Part shown: in pieces, positions 11,936 through 28,037 of the stretch
Layout: each line of letters starts with the position of its first letter
Numbering within the stretch: position 1 is the first letter of the stretch
Assembly (NCBI GenBank): GCA_024449915.1
Contig: JAMZAV010004549.1
Span: 81,624-145,623 of the forward strand
DNA: 64,000 nucleotides
From: Sweltsa coloradensis
Lineage: Eukaryota; Arthropoda; Insecta; Plecoptera; Chloroperlidae
Direction: 5' to 3'
Notes under the pieces: model-generated
The model's input: the letters and a program-made list of their open reading frames with translations, nothing else
Told to the model about the DNA's origin: nothing
Databases searched by the model: none
Translations under genes and position numbers: made by a program

Positions 11936-14027
11936 GGTCAATGTTCTCTGGTTACTTGATTTTAAATTAGTCTCAAAAATCAACTGGGGTTTTAACTTGT
12001 CAAAGCGTGTGGGAGGGGGACTTGAACTCTGCCCTTTTTGGGAAAATCTGCAAACACAGCATTCTGACAAAAATGTGTGAGAGATTTAAATTGAACTTTT
12101 TAAATTTGTTTCCCAAAAGGCTACGCGAGAAGGTTGTTTACACGTGAATCATAACATAGTGTTGTGATTTTTGGGGTAATTTCTTAAAGTTTTTTAACCC
12201 AGTATTTAAAATTTTTTTAAACGTTGATAGTATACTTTAACCCGATTTACCCCGCTCTTAAATTGACGACATCCCATATCTCTTGTCTTTACTTGAGGGG
12301 CTTACACAAATATGATTTTTTATATCGTATTTTCGTAAAGAAAATTTTTTTTTTTCATTTTTCCTATGTGATCTCTTTGTGTGAAGATCGTAGAGTGAAC
12401 TAAGCAAAAACAATACGCCTTTTTGAAATCGGTGATTATAAATTAATAATCAACATGTTTTGGTTTATTTTTTTTTTTTACTTTTACCCAATGAAATTTT
12501 TTAAATTTCTGAGAAAATGAAAATAAAACTAAAAATTTGGTTTTATTTGATTTAAACCCCTTTAAAAAAATTTAATTAAAATATTAATTTTTTATTCACT
12601 TTAAAATAAAAAAGTAAGGCCTATAGGTAATTTAAAAAAAGTAAACCCTTATTATTTTTTTGTACATTTAATTAGAAATAGTAAAAAAAAGAGTTTTACG
12701 TTTAGGAAAAAAGTTTAAAAATTAAAAAAAGTATATTTGTAAAAAACTGTTGCATTCATTGTATATCTGTTAATAAATTTCAGCACAAAATACAAAAAAT
12801 CAAATAAACATTTTTTCTATTTAAACCAAACAAAAAAAAATAATGACGTAAAAAATAATTCTAACAAAAATTTTTAATGATAACATTGATAGATTTAAAA
12901 ATGTGAGTTACTGCTAAATTTATTTTTACAAAAACTTTTAAAATGTGATGATTTCCCTTTGCAATGCGTAAACAATACAAAACCCTCACTAAATAAAACA
13001 TATTATTGCTGGTGTTTTTTTAAAAATTCTTTCATTCCTTTCCCTGTGTTCTCAGAGAGTGAACTTAGAGATGATTATTTTTTCCCCGAAAAAAATAAGC
13101 ACATTGTAAATTGGTTTATTGTATTTTAAAAGATTTAAAAAAACTTTTATTTAAACAGCATTCATTACTCGATATAAGTTTATGAAATGAGGGAAGAAGT
13201 AATTTTTAAACCCAGAAAGCAATTTGGGTTCCAAAAACTAAACATTTTTGGTTAAAAATCTGCAAAGTACCCAAATGCCAAGGTTTTTTTTTTAAAATAT
13301 ACATAACCCCCGAATACTTTTAAACATAATTAAAAATTTTCAATTATACTAAAATTTTATCATCATATTACAAGGGACTGGCGTTGAACCAGTAAGAATA
13401 ATTTGTGTTATTTTTTAACTACTTTACTTCTACTAAATATATATTTATATTTATCTATATTTTTTGTGTAGGTACTAAATTCAAGTACAAATTTTTATTT
13501 ATCATTTTCTTAGTAAGTTATCAACTTAATATGTATGTACAAACCTTTTTTTTTCCCCCAAAGTTCGATTTAAATTCGATTAAAATTTTGTATTTTTCTC
13601 TTGCTATAAGGCTAAAGTGCAGTATAAAAAAAATGTGGGGGGGCCCCTCACAAAGGTTTTTTGTACTGTATTGGGGGTTTTCCCTACTTTCAAGTCCCGC
13701 GTGTTTATAAAAAAGATTTGAATAAAATTTTTCTTCGGGAAGTTCGTTTTGCTTCGTAAAAATTCGTTTTTTACCCTTGCTATAAGGCTGGTGGGAAATA
13801 TATAAAGAAGGGGTTGCTCTCACGGCTTCATTAACTATTTAAAAAATTTTTATGTTGTTGGTTGTAAAAGTTTTTTTTCTAAATACTCCCTTTACAAAAC
13901 ATTTGCAGTTACTATCTGTTAAAATTGTTTACTTTATTTAAATAATAAAATTACTCTCACATCAATAAGTTTGTACGTCCTTTTGATCATTAAAATATTT
14001 TTTTTTAAATTTTTACTTTTTTTTATT

Positions 14028-14078
<51 letters not shown>

Positions 14079-17000
14079 TTTATTATTATTATTATTATTT
14101 TTTATTATTATATTATTTTTATTATTATTATTATTTCTAAAAAAAATTTTTAAACCTTTCAAATTTTTAATAATATATTTTTTTTTTTGCGTATTTTTTC
14201 TCCGAATTTTTAAATAGTGGGGGCCCATTCTAAAAAATTCAAACTGCGCCCAAATGTGGTATCGTTTTTTTAAGAAATCCAAAAATTACTAAGGCACGGG
14301 GCGAACCCTTCTACTACAAAAAAGGGGACTCCTGTTAAATATTTTGAATCTACTTTTTTCTAGAGGTGATGATCTTAAAAACCCCCTTGGTAAATAGTCT
14401 GTAAATTCCCACTAAATTTTATAAAAGTGGAAAGAACTTTTTAAGAAAGTAAACTATTTGAGACATTTGAAAAAGCATCAACTTGTAAACAGGTGGATAA
14501 CTCGTAATGGATTTAAATTTAAAGATCCATGAAAGATGATACTGTGAATGCACTTAAGATGATCCCTTTTATTTATTTAGGACCTTTCACTTCGCGTCTG
14601 CCCCTTTTAAAGGAGTGGTTAAAACATATACATTTTCGTAAAGGAAGGGGCTCGGAGAGATGGGGTTACTCTTTGTCGTGAACATAAGAAGCTATCAAGG
14701 GAAAAAATTTTTAAAATTTTGGGTACTCATCGCGGAGTGAAGTGGTATTTTTTGCCTTGTTTTTTTACGGTTTACCGGGGGCCCGAAGGGGGGGAGGTGA
14801 CCAATCCGTGCCCTTCCCAAGTATAAAGTAATGTGTTATTGCAAAAAACCGAGTTTGAATCTCAATACAATGAAAAGCATTTCTCGCCATCAAAAAAGGC
14901 CGCACTAACCCCTTTTAGAGGGGAAGTAAATGGGACATCGATCATGTTTATTACATGGACTCCGACCGGGGGAAATAAAACTCCACTAACAGCTTCGAGC
15001 TATTTAAACCCCTTCCTCGAAAAATACAAGTGAAAAAAAACTATTGTAAAAGTGAAAAACCAAGACAAAAATGGGTTTTTTGTGTCTATTTTAGCCGCTT
15101 TTACCCCCAAAATCACAACTGTTTAACGGTTGCAAAAAATTTTCCAATTTGAATCAGAGATAATATGCCTGGGGAAATTTAATATCCCGTTCAAATATCA
15201 AAAAAAACGTTTTTTTAGAAAAATAATAATATATCCGTGGAAAGTGGGTTTTGGTTTTTTAAGGCGATTCCCTTTCCACTTTAAAATCACCCAAAAAGGA
15301 AAAAGTTCACCACGTTAATCTTCCTTTTCATTTCTAAAGAAAAACTTCTCACTCTGCCTCTAAAAAAATTAGATAGATTGCTTGGATCTTTGGGCCCAAA
15401 AAATAATGGTAGAAACTTTTTTTTTCTAAATTTTTGCCTGGTAGATTTTGTTCAAAGGATCTTCTTTCAAAACTCACATTCGGGATGGGAAAAGCCCCCA
15501 AAAAATCAGAATGCCCAAAGGGAAAATAAAAAAAATAATGAAATTCAAAAATCATTTTTTCTGAAAAAATTTTCCTACGTAATTTACGCGGGCCCGGAAA
15601 ATTATTCAACAAAAAAAGTGGTTTGCTCGCCTAAAGACGAGGGTTCGTATACGACGGAAAATAAATCTTCACAAACCCCCTGGATACCCTATGGTTTTTT
15701 GTAAAATTTGATGGGAGTGTCATAAGCCCCCTGTTGTATTTTCTGGTGAAAATGTAATTTTATATTTTTCTAAAAGAAACTACTCAGAAAGAGGATGAAA
15801 TTCTAACAATATTAGGAATATAAAGCCCCTAGTCCCTGACCTCTTAGGAAAAAATCGCCCCTTTAAAAACTGCAGAAAATTTCCATATTTGTAGTGGATA
15901 CTTTGGGGAAGATCGTGAAGAGATCATAATCATTTGACTGGACGGGTTTTCCCAGGGCTGCGCATAAAAGCTGAAAAATTAAATATAAAAAAGTTTTTCC
16001 CTTTATTCCGTGGGATTCATAACTTGCGTAACTACGATTTTACATTTTAATTTTGCCAAAATTTGGGAAGATAAAGGGGTAAACGCATCACCTAAATTTC
16101 CCAATAACATGGAGAAGTATATTTTTGTTTTTCGTTGGGTGCTTTGAGGTTTATTGACCTTTTTAATTTTTTGCGCTTCCTTAGAGACTCTTGTTGACAA
16201 TCCCGTTAGGATATGGGGGAGGAAAAATTTTAAAAATTTTGAAAGAACCCTTTTTATAATGAGAAAAGTTTTGCTTCTTGGGACGTAAAAAATATTCCCC
16301 AAATTTTTTTTTTTTTTATTGATTCGCCTGCTAAGTTGTTAGAAATTTTTCCTTTGGGCCCCACAAAACTGCTTTTTATAATGTATTAACTGGGGACCCG
16401 TTAGCGTGCTTTATTACAACCAGCCCAAAAAGTTTTGGGGTTCATTTGGGACTCAGTGATTTGGGGGAAAATCAAACCCTTTTTTTAAAAACGGACGTTT
16501 TGCTGCTCGGGGATGTATTTTAAAAAATTTTGCTTATTATGTTTACATAATTATGGACTGAAACCCCGGGCAATTACACCCGCACCTGGGTTAACTGGGA
16601 AAAAATTTCCTTTAAAAAGACTAAAATTGAATTAGAACTTTCACAGACCCTGATATGTATTTGGGTTTTTTGGGAAAGGAATACGGGGGGGTATCCATGT
16701 AACTACCCGATTTGGCCCGAAGGGGAAAAAAAAATATATGTCAGAATAAAAATGCAGAGAAACCCTCTAAATATACTTTATCTTTGATTGTAAAAAAACC
16801 CATATGGTTTGCAAGAAAGCATTTTCCTCTACGTGGGTTTTAAGTGTTGAGTGCAAAAGGAGATTAAAAAAAGGGGTGACTTTTCTAACATATCTGGGTG
16901 AAAGCCGACAAAGGTTAAAATTAGAAGTCGATCTAGGGGTATCGATGTATTACATGACGCCCATAATGATTACCGGGAGCCCAGAGAAATTAGCTATAAC

Positions 17001-19945
17001 TGATGATATGCTTTTTGGGCCAAAACTCAAAACTTCTTGCAACTGAGTTGGGGTTTTTTTCCCCGTCTAGGGAAAAACAAAAAACCCTTTTACCTAAACT
17101 AAAAAACAAAACCAGCTATCAATTCACTATTTAAATGAAACGGGGGGGGGGGGAAACTATCGTTTGGACTTAGACTTAAAAAATACATCGTGTACTGGAA
17201 ATTTACCAAAACGCCTGGTTAAACAACCCTTTTTTTATTTTAATACTAAAAAAACGTATTAAGGGTAAAAAAAATTTGAGAAAATCCCTTTTCCCGCTAA
17301 TTGTAAATTCCAAATTTTTGGAAAAACAATGGAAAATATAAAAAAACAGGATAAAAGTTAAAGTTTTGTTAACAATTGAAAAGAGGGAAAGAAAATAATT
17401 CATCTTTCCCCCTTTTGAGAGTTTTTCCCCCTTTTTTTTAAAAAAAACTCGTAGCATCCCCTCAAAGAAGACTTGTCTTGAACTTAATAGACCTATTAAA
17501 GGGAGGGTTTACAGGGTTTTTGAACTAAGTAAGCAGTCTGTACCAGTTTTATTAAAAATTATGCCTATAGAAAATATGGGGGTGTCTCAAGCTTCTTTCA
17601 CAGACACTGTTCCCTTTCTATGAAGTGGAAACTTTAAAATATTTAAATGATAGTTGGTTTAAATCACATTTGTATGCACGTCTAACTACCTCCCGGGAAA
17701 ATTTTCTATATAGTGATGTAAATAAAAAATGTTTTGGGAAAAATTTAAAAAAATGATGTGAAGGGCAGTATAAAGAAAATTTTTAGCCCAAGACCAAAAA
17801 AGTTTCTATTTTTTGGAAAATAGTGGGAAAAATAAAAAAGTTTTGGGAAAGGAAAAAGTGAAACGTACGTTGAAAAAGTGGGTTTTTGATGAAGACTATA
17901 AAAAATGCCTTTTTTCTAAGGTTTTCAAAGTGGCCCCACATGGTTTTCCCATAAGAAACATGCATCATGAAAATGTTTTACTCTTAAACAAGAAAGGCCA
18001 GTTTTCCCCCTTTTTGGGTGATAAACGCTATATACAAGTGACGGTATCAAAACCTATGGCCCCTGGCCATTTTTAAGACATTACAAAAGGGCCCTTTGGG
18101 GTCCCCCCAAAGGAAAATGTTCAGTAAAAAAAACCATAAAAAAAATTTGGGGTTTTGGGTTGTTTAATTTTTTATATCATGATTGATTTCTTGATAAATT
18201 TTAATTTTTTAAACTAACTAAGTTTTTTATGAGTTGCCCCCCTTCTAAAAGATGTGTTTTTGTTTTTTATTGTATGAACTTTTATTTTTTTTTTCGAAAG
18301 TTAGAAATTAAAAGAACTTGAAAATTTTTGTATAAACCTTGTAAAAAATTTTATTATTTTTTTGACACTATAATTTAAAGGGATTAATTCCGGGACTAAT
18401 TCCCTGTAAAAAAATTGAGGTTTTTTTTATATATTGTTAAGGGAAAATTTTAAAATATTGTGTAATAAATAAATATAAAAGTATTTTTTTACTTAAAGCC
18501 TGACTTTTGATTTTTTTTATTGCAAAAACCTAACCCCCTTCCCCCAACAAATTTTGGGTGGTTTTATTCAAATATCTTTAAAAGGGGTACGTAGGGGAGG
18601 AAAAAAGTACTTTGTATGATGTATCAGAGTATGAGCTTAACCCACTATGAAAATCCCCCCCAAAGCTTTATTGCATTCTTTTCTGTGTGATAAAATACAC
18701 ATAGAAAATTTCATTAGGGCTTTATTTTGTTCAAAGTGAAAAAAGTTTTAATGTTGTATAGAGGGTTGCGAGTATATTTTGCCCCCCCATGTTGCGTGTT
18801 TTGACTAACCCAAAAAAGTGTGTAACAAATGAAGAAAAAAAAAAAAAAAGTTTAAATACTTTTTTTGAGATGTAATCCGGAAAAATTTCTAGTTGTGAAT
18901 TTAAATAATAGAAAAATGTTAAATTTTTCATTTGTGCTTTAGATTAAAAAATATGGAAAAAGAAAAGGTAGCCTACTCTCACAAGTATAATCTAAAAAAT
19001 AGCTTCTCAAAATAAAAAAAAACAAACCTGGGGTCCTAGATATCTTAAAAGTAATAAATTAAAAAAATAAAAAAAAAATACGTTGCTCGGAAAAATACTA
19101 AAATTTGTCTATAATGAACAAAGCCACTCGCTTTGTTTTAAAAATACAAAATTGCAATATTTTAGCTGAATCGGGTTTTAGGGATCCCTTTTTTGACACT
19201 TTATAGTTAAATTTCTGATGTAGGGAGCTTGATGGTTCATCGACCTTGGCTATTCCCCAATTGATTGCACATTGCTTTAATTTTTAAAATTTTGCATGTA
19301 ACAGATGGGTTATTGGGGGGTGTAAACGTGTACAAAATTTTACCTGATGGTTGGGGGTTAAAAAGGGTATGAGGTTAGGGCCCGAGTTTATTAGGTTTAA
19401 GGACGCGTCAACCGTTTAGGTCATATTGCGCCTCCTGCGATAAGCCGTTTGTTAAATTAGTTTATAAAATATATATTTTCCAAAAGGGGGGGAACGTATG
19501 GGGGTAAGTATCTTTTTCTAAACGCGGGTTTGGGGATTTTCATAAAATGATAAGTTGCAAAAGAGGCGCTTGTTTTTTGGGGAGAGGGGGGGTGCGCCCT
19601 TTGGTGTAGGTTTTTGCCCTTTAGTGAGGGTTTTTGGGGCGGTTTTTAGGGTGGGGGGGGGGGGGAAGGGGGGGTTGAGGATAGATATTTTTGGGTTTAA
19701 ACCCGATGAAAGTTAGTTTCGGAAATAAATTTTAAAAGGGGGGATGAAAAGGGTTTTGGAGGGGTTGTAAAATGAAAAAAATATAAGGGTGGTGTAAATT
19801 ACGCCCCACATATGGTGCATGGTTATGTTTTTGATTAAATTGTCCCCGCGGGAAAGTTTTAACGTCTTATACCGAGGGGGTGCGCCGGATCCGACCGGCT
19901 CCGGCTCCGGAAAAACGGTTAGCCAGAAAGCTCTTTCCCCCCCAC
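11904..19945 (-). repeat. Right arm of giant palindrome
   Basis: Reverse-complement counterpart of 1545-11903, about 2.3 kb shorter because two left-arm segments are missing. The matching runs out near 19945, beyond the ccggctccgg...gttagccagaaagctc segment that pairs with about 1555-1590. The sequence is as error-rich as the left arm. No gene was recognised. Confidence 0.82.
14032..14150 (+). repeat. (ATT)n microsatellite, right arm
   Basis: An ATT array that is the mirror partner of the AAT arrays in the left arm. Confidence 0.85.
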
Positions 19946-22065
19946 GCACTTTATTACCTAACGGGTTAAAGCGCAAAAAATTTAAAAGCAAGCTGAATGC
20001 TTTCGGAAGGTAAGCCCAAATTTTTAAAAAAAACTTCCAAATTAAAAAAACTTCATAGGACCCACAAGTCACCTTGTTCGATTTTGCGGGCAGTCATTGC
20101 TGCCGAACTCATTCACAAATTGAAGAATTCCAATTTACGACATAGGGATAATATGGGGAAATATAGAGGCTTGTGTGGTGTAGACCAAGAGGGTTGGGGG
20201 GGGGGGGGGGGGGGGATACCGCTTGAATCGTAGGGCAACGCAATACCTCCACTTTCCCACTTCCCGGAAAATTTTCCCCTAAGAAATAAATTTTTAAAAA
20301 ACCTATCCTCCCTTTTAAACATACGAAAGGGCCATAAAAACAATTTTTTTTTTCAGGGGGTGGGCCAAAAATCAACTGGAGCATTTGGCCGCCCTCTTTT
20401 GGGAAAAATTTTGCATGCCCAAATGGGTTTTTTTTTGTATATCTTCAAAAAGGCGGAAAATAGACGAAAAATTATAATCCCAAAAAATATTCCCATTACT
20501 AGGGCCCCTTCGCGCACGGGTTTTTTTTTTGTCGCGTTGGTGGATGAGATTTTTTTTTTTTAAAGTTTTTAGTATGCTTGGGATCTCTTTCCTTCTTCAA
20601 GTTCCATTGCAAAATCATTTTTGTTAAATTTGTTCTAAATACCAACAATTACTTTCCGAATCCTATTGACGTCAGTAGTTTCCAAGATGATGAAAAATAT
20701 GGTAAATTGTCAAGTGATGAAAAGCCTGTAGGTAACAACATTGAGTTTTGACTAGAGGATCGTGTGCACGGTGCTTTCTTTTTAGTTTCCACTTTACTTT
20801 TTGTTTAAAAAGCCCCTTTTTATTACAAGAAAAAGGGGCTTCGATCGTGGGGTCCCACTTAAACGAAGTTATGGGAAGGGACAATTATTGAGTATGTATA
20901 AAGGTAAAGACACAAAAGGATGAGCTTTTGAAAATGTTTCCGGGGGGGTTAGTTTTCTATATCGAGGTTTTTTTCACTTCTGGCGCAACCCTTTCCCGTG
21001 AATTGAGATAGAAATCAGGGGGTTTTTCCCCAGGATTTCTTTCTTGGGGCCCCCTTTCTATTTTCAGGGTGTTTATGATGGGTGATGGGGTTTTGATGGT
21101 CCCTTCCCCCAGTGTATTACTTGTGGGGATTTTATCTATATTTTGATTATAATCCTTTTCAGAACTATTTTAAATTTTTATAGACGAGGCAACCAATCTC
21201 TAAAGGGGCATACAAGCGTAGATCTAAACTTAAAAAAGAACCTCGTGTAAAAACGAAGATATTTTTTATGAGAGGATGTATAATATGTATATTTAACATG
21301 GGCAAGATATGAAGTCAGACGTGCAGCTGGAATTGCCCTCTTAATGAAAAAATGTCATGATACGTTCAATATTGTGTATTATTTATAAAGGTATAATATT
21401 GTGCCACCAATGAAAAATATTCCTGAATGGCATCCCACTACCAAAAAACCCCCTTAAACCCAAAAAAGATAAAATAATGGAAAGACGGGGGGGGGGGGCA
21501 ATTTGACCCTTTCTCGTAAATTTTCCTTCTTTTTTCCGTCCTTATGAGGGGATTTTCCCTTCCCGAAAGAAGGTTTTCCCCTAGTCTTGATGAGGAACTA
21601 TTTCTCCCATCTTGTAGTCTACAACTCGGGCCCGCGCAGGTTTTTTTTACACAATCCGGGTCCCCTATCCACTCAAAATCTCCCCAGTCCTTATCAGGGC
21701 CCCTGAATCCAAACAGGACAAATTTGGGGGATTAATAAAATAAAATTCAAAACACATTCACCCAAGAAACATGCAATCTTCCCCCCGATACTCCAAAAAG
21801 GGTTAAATTTATCTTCATTCACATATGCATATATGTGATATGTACGATGATTTTGTAACTGTCACTGCAAAAATGGGATTTTTGTAAAATTATCTGTTTT
21901 TTGTACTGTACTGGTAAAACCCACTATAAAAATACCCCCAAAAACTAAATTATTATTCCTATTTGTAAACTCATACCTTTTTTTTCGAAACTGTTACTTG
22001 GGGTGTAAAGGCAAGTTGAAAAAAACGTGAGCTTTAAAATTCGGCCCAAAAAATACCTATTCTAT
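19946..22065. other. Low-quality intronic or intergenic sequence
   Basis: No exon was recognised. Homopolymers such as the G run at about 20196-20214 and frequent frame breaks mark it as unpolished. If the protease gene is continuous, this is intron between its His exon and its AGWG exon. Confidence 0.4.
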
Positions 22066-22160
22066 TCTATTCTATTCTATTTTTATTCTATTCTATTCTA
22101 AATTTTATTCTATTCTTTCTATTCTATTCTATTCTATTTTTATTTTTATTCTATTTTTAG
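22066..22160 (+). repeat. (TTCTA)n pentanucleotide repeat
   Basis: Repeated attctattctattct units with interruptions, lying less than 120 bp from the end of the catalytic-His protease exon. Confidence 0.85.
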
Positions 22161-22268
22161 CATGAATTTTCTCTAATTAATTTTTTGACACTGCCAACCT
22201 TCTGGGGCCGTTTTTGGGAAGGGTGCAAAAAGGGAAAAATTTATAATAGACTCCAATTATATACTCAC

Positions 22269-22360
22269 CGTGACCCAAACTTGGATCCCCTGATGGTGCA
22301 AAGCCGGCTGTGACAATGTATTGTTCGTTAAAGAGAGCACCCCCACACCGGGAAAATTGG
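22269..22360 (-). CDS. Serine protease exon (catalytic His), with indel
   Basis: The minus strand reads CGGALFNEQYIVTA and then runs into a frame disruption exactly where S1 proteases have AAHC. The bases there (acagccggctttgcacc) look like the expected motif with a two-base loss. A second frame break lies just before CGGAL. The exon ends at a GTGAGT donor (exon end 22269); the acceptor is not clear, so 22360 is approximate. In S1 proteases this segment carries the catalytic histidine and the first disulphide Cys. It lies on the same strand and in the right order between the 26.9 kb and 0.72 kb exons. The sequence is in the poorly polished zone, so the breaks are probably sequencing errors, but a pseudogene cannot be excluded. 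Confidence 0.65.
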
Positions 22361-22598
22361 AGTCAGTGGGTTTTTAAAGCCGTAATCGCACCCCAAACAC
22401 ATGGCCCTTCTATTTAGTAAAGTATTTTTTGGGCCCACACACGCCCCCAAAACGTTCTGGATTTTTTGGGCGAATTTGAATTTCATTTTTTTGATTTTCT
22501 TTGACTCATGTTCAACCCGTAATAAAATAAATAATTTAAAATTAAAAAACCCCAAAAAGATGGCAGGAAGAGGGAGAAAAATATATAGATTAAAAATT

Positions 22599-22655
22599 AC
22601 GGGCTCGGTGGTAGTTGGCTAAGCACCTACCTGGAATGTGGGGGGAGTGGGTTTT
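22599..22655 (+). mobile_element. tRNA-SINE head fragment
   Basis: The segment gtagttggctaag...cctacctggaatgtgggg matches the A-box and anticodon-arm part of the tRNA-like unit at 56135-56215 (same cctacctggaatgtggg word). The B-box side is lost in low-quality sequence (gtgggttttttt). Confidence 0.5.
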
Positions 22656-23520
22656 TTTTAAATTCTGAATTATATTTAAAATTAACAATACACCTAAAGG
22701 GAGGTTTCCCGCTAATCAAAACGATAACATAGAAGACATTTCTTAATTTGTATTTAAAAATTAAAAAGGGGAGTGTACGTTTTTCATGCGACTTTTATAC
22801 AAAATCAAAGGGCGATTAAAGGGATAATACGAAATAAAAACACGTATTTTCCTAATACCCTGTGGGTAAATTTTCTTCTCGGCCCCAGCCGAAATGATAA
22901 GACCCCAAAAAATTTTTGGGCAATGCACACCTCGAACCATAGGGGGGGAGGCGTTATTTGAAAACAACTGAATATTCCTGCAATTAAAATATCCCGATAT
23001 GATTATTTGAAGAAAAAAATGTACTCAGCTTGTCAAGGGGTTGTTTAAATAAATTGTAACATATTACCATTTTACGGTGATGATTATGATGTTATCCTAA
23101 AATAATGTGCTTACTGAACGATGTTACTTTTTTAATAGCGCGGTTGTTATAGCGCTCTTTTTTCATTCTTGGCTGCACAAGAAGTCAGCGTAAAATCAAC
23201 ATAAACTCTTGTTAAGTTATAAAGCAATGGCACAAATTGTAACCCAATTTTGATCAAATTCATTTTAAATATAATTGAATTTTTATCTCTATAAGGTACG
23301 AGTTAAATTGATTTATTGCCGTGGCCCTCACCTTGTATGTATACACAATGATATGGATTAACGACTACACACAACGTTAATGAATCATTTGAATTTAGTA
23401 TTTATTGACAACGGGACTCAGGTCCCACAAGTGCAATATAATATACATAGTAATACAATAACTAAAATTAAGCTTAAACTAGACTAAAACTAGACTTCTA
23501 CCAGGCCTCGCGTATCTTAT
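22656..23520. other. No gene seen
   Basis: AT-rich. Sequence quality improves after about 22980. No recognisable coding, RNA or repeat feature. Confidence 0.4.
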
Positions 23521-23522
23521 GT

Positions 23523-23595
<73 letters not shown>

Positions 23596-23600
23596 TGTAT
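23521..23600 (+). repeat. (GT)n microsatellite
   Basis: About 80 bp of GT repeats with few interruptions, followed by degenerate tgtgta sequence. Confidence 0.95.
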
Positions 23601-25890
<2,290 letters not shown>

Positions 25891-26809
25891 GCAGTGCTGG
25901 CTGGATGGAAGTGGACGGGAGAAAGCAAGAAAATTATCTGAATACCCCGAATTATTATTAACAACACGTCACAAAGACCAAAATAGCTCATTGGGTGACT
26001 ACACAGTGCGTATGAAGCAGGTGAAGAATACAGCACATTTGCTGACGGCGTCGCATATTAAATATATCCTAGTTTACGAAATGGTCGACTATACTAATCT
26101 GTATACGTTCCAACAGTTCCAATGAAATCTCATAATAAACCAGCTTAGAACAAAATACGTTAACGTCAATCATACTTTGGTATTTTGCATTGAATAGCCC
26201 TGCCTACTATTCCATGTGTCTGAACTGAAAGTACGGTACATTTCAGGATAACTACTAGCGTTCGACGCGACATGAGGTGACGTTTGAAGGGTGATAGTCG
26301 AGTTCTGCAATTCTTATGGTAACGCACTCAAACTTTGTGCTCCGTAGGCCCACCTTCCTTCCTTGTTCCTTCATTCTATAATGGTATATTTCACGCAGTA
26401 ATCAATCAGTTAAACAATGTTGTCAAAATATCACATGCATGCAGGAAGGATTGACCAGGATAAGCATCTCTCCCTACCTACAGCATAGAATTGACAATGT
26501 GTTGCTTTATTGTATAGAAACACACCTTCAAGCAGAACTCATGAATAATACCAAGCCACTCACCAAACTACACAAAAGCAGGGAGTAAGATTTTAAAAAA
26601 GTAATCGGTAATGGATCATACAAACGCCAAGAATTCTCGAGTGTTCAGGTGTTTTATTTACCTTTATCAAAATGTATGATATTGAATCATGAACTTTACA
26701 ATTATGTGGAAGGATTTCTGTGATCTTGGCAGGATTGTGTGCTTTTTGGAGGACTGAGGTAACTTTTCAAGACCCTAAACGTGCCTACGCATACACCGAT
26801 GAGACTTAC
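25891..26809. other. No gene seen
   Basis: Unique-looking sequence between the LINE and the protease exon. If the gene model is right, it is intron. No repeat or exon was recognised. Confidence 0.4.
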
Positions 26810-26957
26810 ATACAGTGAAGTAGCCAAGACGTGCAAGCCACGGGTATGCCCCCAAGGCTGCTGTGTAGCCCCCTACTATCCTGTCCGCTGACGATGACCC
26901 ACATGCCCCTGTGTCGAAGAGATTCCAATTGCTATGGTTTTTTGGGTTATAGTTTTC
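26810..26957 (-). CDS. Serine protease exon (activation site, IVGG)
   Basis: The minus strand reads NWNLFDTGACG, then DRIVGG, then ALGAYPWLARLGY. In S1 proteases R|IVGG is the zymogen cleavage site, where the new Ile N-terminus forms after activation, and the preceding Cys bonds to the catalytic chain. The context (Cys, short linker, RIVGG, G.YPW.A.LGY) is typical of secreted arthropod CLIP-type proteases in clotting, melanisation or Toll cascades. No CLIP domain is visible here, so that role is inferred. GTATGT and GTAAGT donors lie 4 bases apart (exon end 26814 or 26810). The acceptor (gcagcag) is weak and approximate. A close paralogue lies at 43.9 kb. Confidence 0.75.
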
Positions 26958-28037
26958 CTGCTGCATTCTCAAGTTGCCATAAAAGTGCGTTTCACGTTTA
27001 GCTGTAAAGGGAAACGCAACAAATGGAGTCAATTCACCTGCGACAGTAATGTGCCGTCCTAGAGTAATGCTTCGGCCACAGAGCCCCGATCTGAGCGTAT
27101 GTCATTGGTCAGGAAGGATGACACTGTGGCGAGATCTTGTACTTGCCTGAAGCCCAAACAGATGAAGTTGAGGCGGTTATAAAGTAAGCAATCATAATCC
27201 ATGCTGGACACACCCAGTCCATGGTTATCGGACCTGAAAACACCTCATGTATATAATTGGAACAGGAAATACCTACATTTTGTATATGTGTATTTTGTAC
27301 CTTTTGAATGATATTTTGTTAGTTAAATTTGTTCTTGTTTTCTTTTCATTCTCCCATAAAGGGGCAATTACACCCTAATTTTTTTTTAACCTCATTTGCT
27401 ATATAGCATAATAATGAAATTAAATTACAATTTTTTTAATCAAAGATTAAAAAAAAGACATTCAATAGTCTATTTTGTGAAAATAAGAGGGAACAGGACA
27501 CATGTTTTGGCATGGTAACTATTCGCTCGGTCATGAAGTATCCGACGTACATAAAGCATGCACGGAGAGCCTTACAGTCATACATTTTCGTGATTTTGCG
27601 TTAATCTGCCAAAAATACATCACGAATTGAATTGAATCCATATTATGGACAAATTTGGACTTTCTAATAAAATCCGAAATCGTGAAAATCATTTTTTTTT
27701 TAAACTTTACTGTAGAGCCCTTCATTTCGACTTCTGTGACAACTGTCCAAAATTTCAATCATCTGTGGTGTCAGTCAACCGAGCGAACATAAATTTGTTA
27801 AAAACGCATGTGAGATATACGCTCCTAAATCTTATTTTACCGGTTTATGTGTTGTTATGCAAAGGCCTAGTTACTAGAGCAGTGTACCAATATGATATAG
27901 TGATTTAAACTTTGAAAAAGTGCACTAATACACTCAATCACTCAAAAATATGCGTCCCGAAATTACACCTCTTCTTTACACCACGCGCCACAATTACAAA
28001 AACAAAACGAGGTGCAGAGAAGACAAGTACGTCATTA
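26958..28037. other. No gene seen
   Basis: AT-rich sequence with no recognised feature, upstream of the activation-site exon on the minus strand. The signal peptide and pro-domain exons expected there were not found. Confidence 0.4.

Noticed and set aside
13971..14153. Hydrophobic 60-aa ORF like a membrane segment
   Set aside because: It is a translation of the (ATT)n repeat.
20137..20152. Homing-endonuclease-like word (tagggataa) near 20143
   Set aside because: Only nine bases match the I-SceI site; chance in error-prone sequence.
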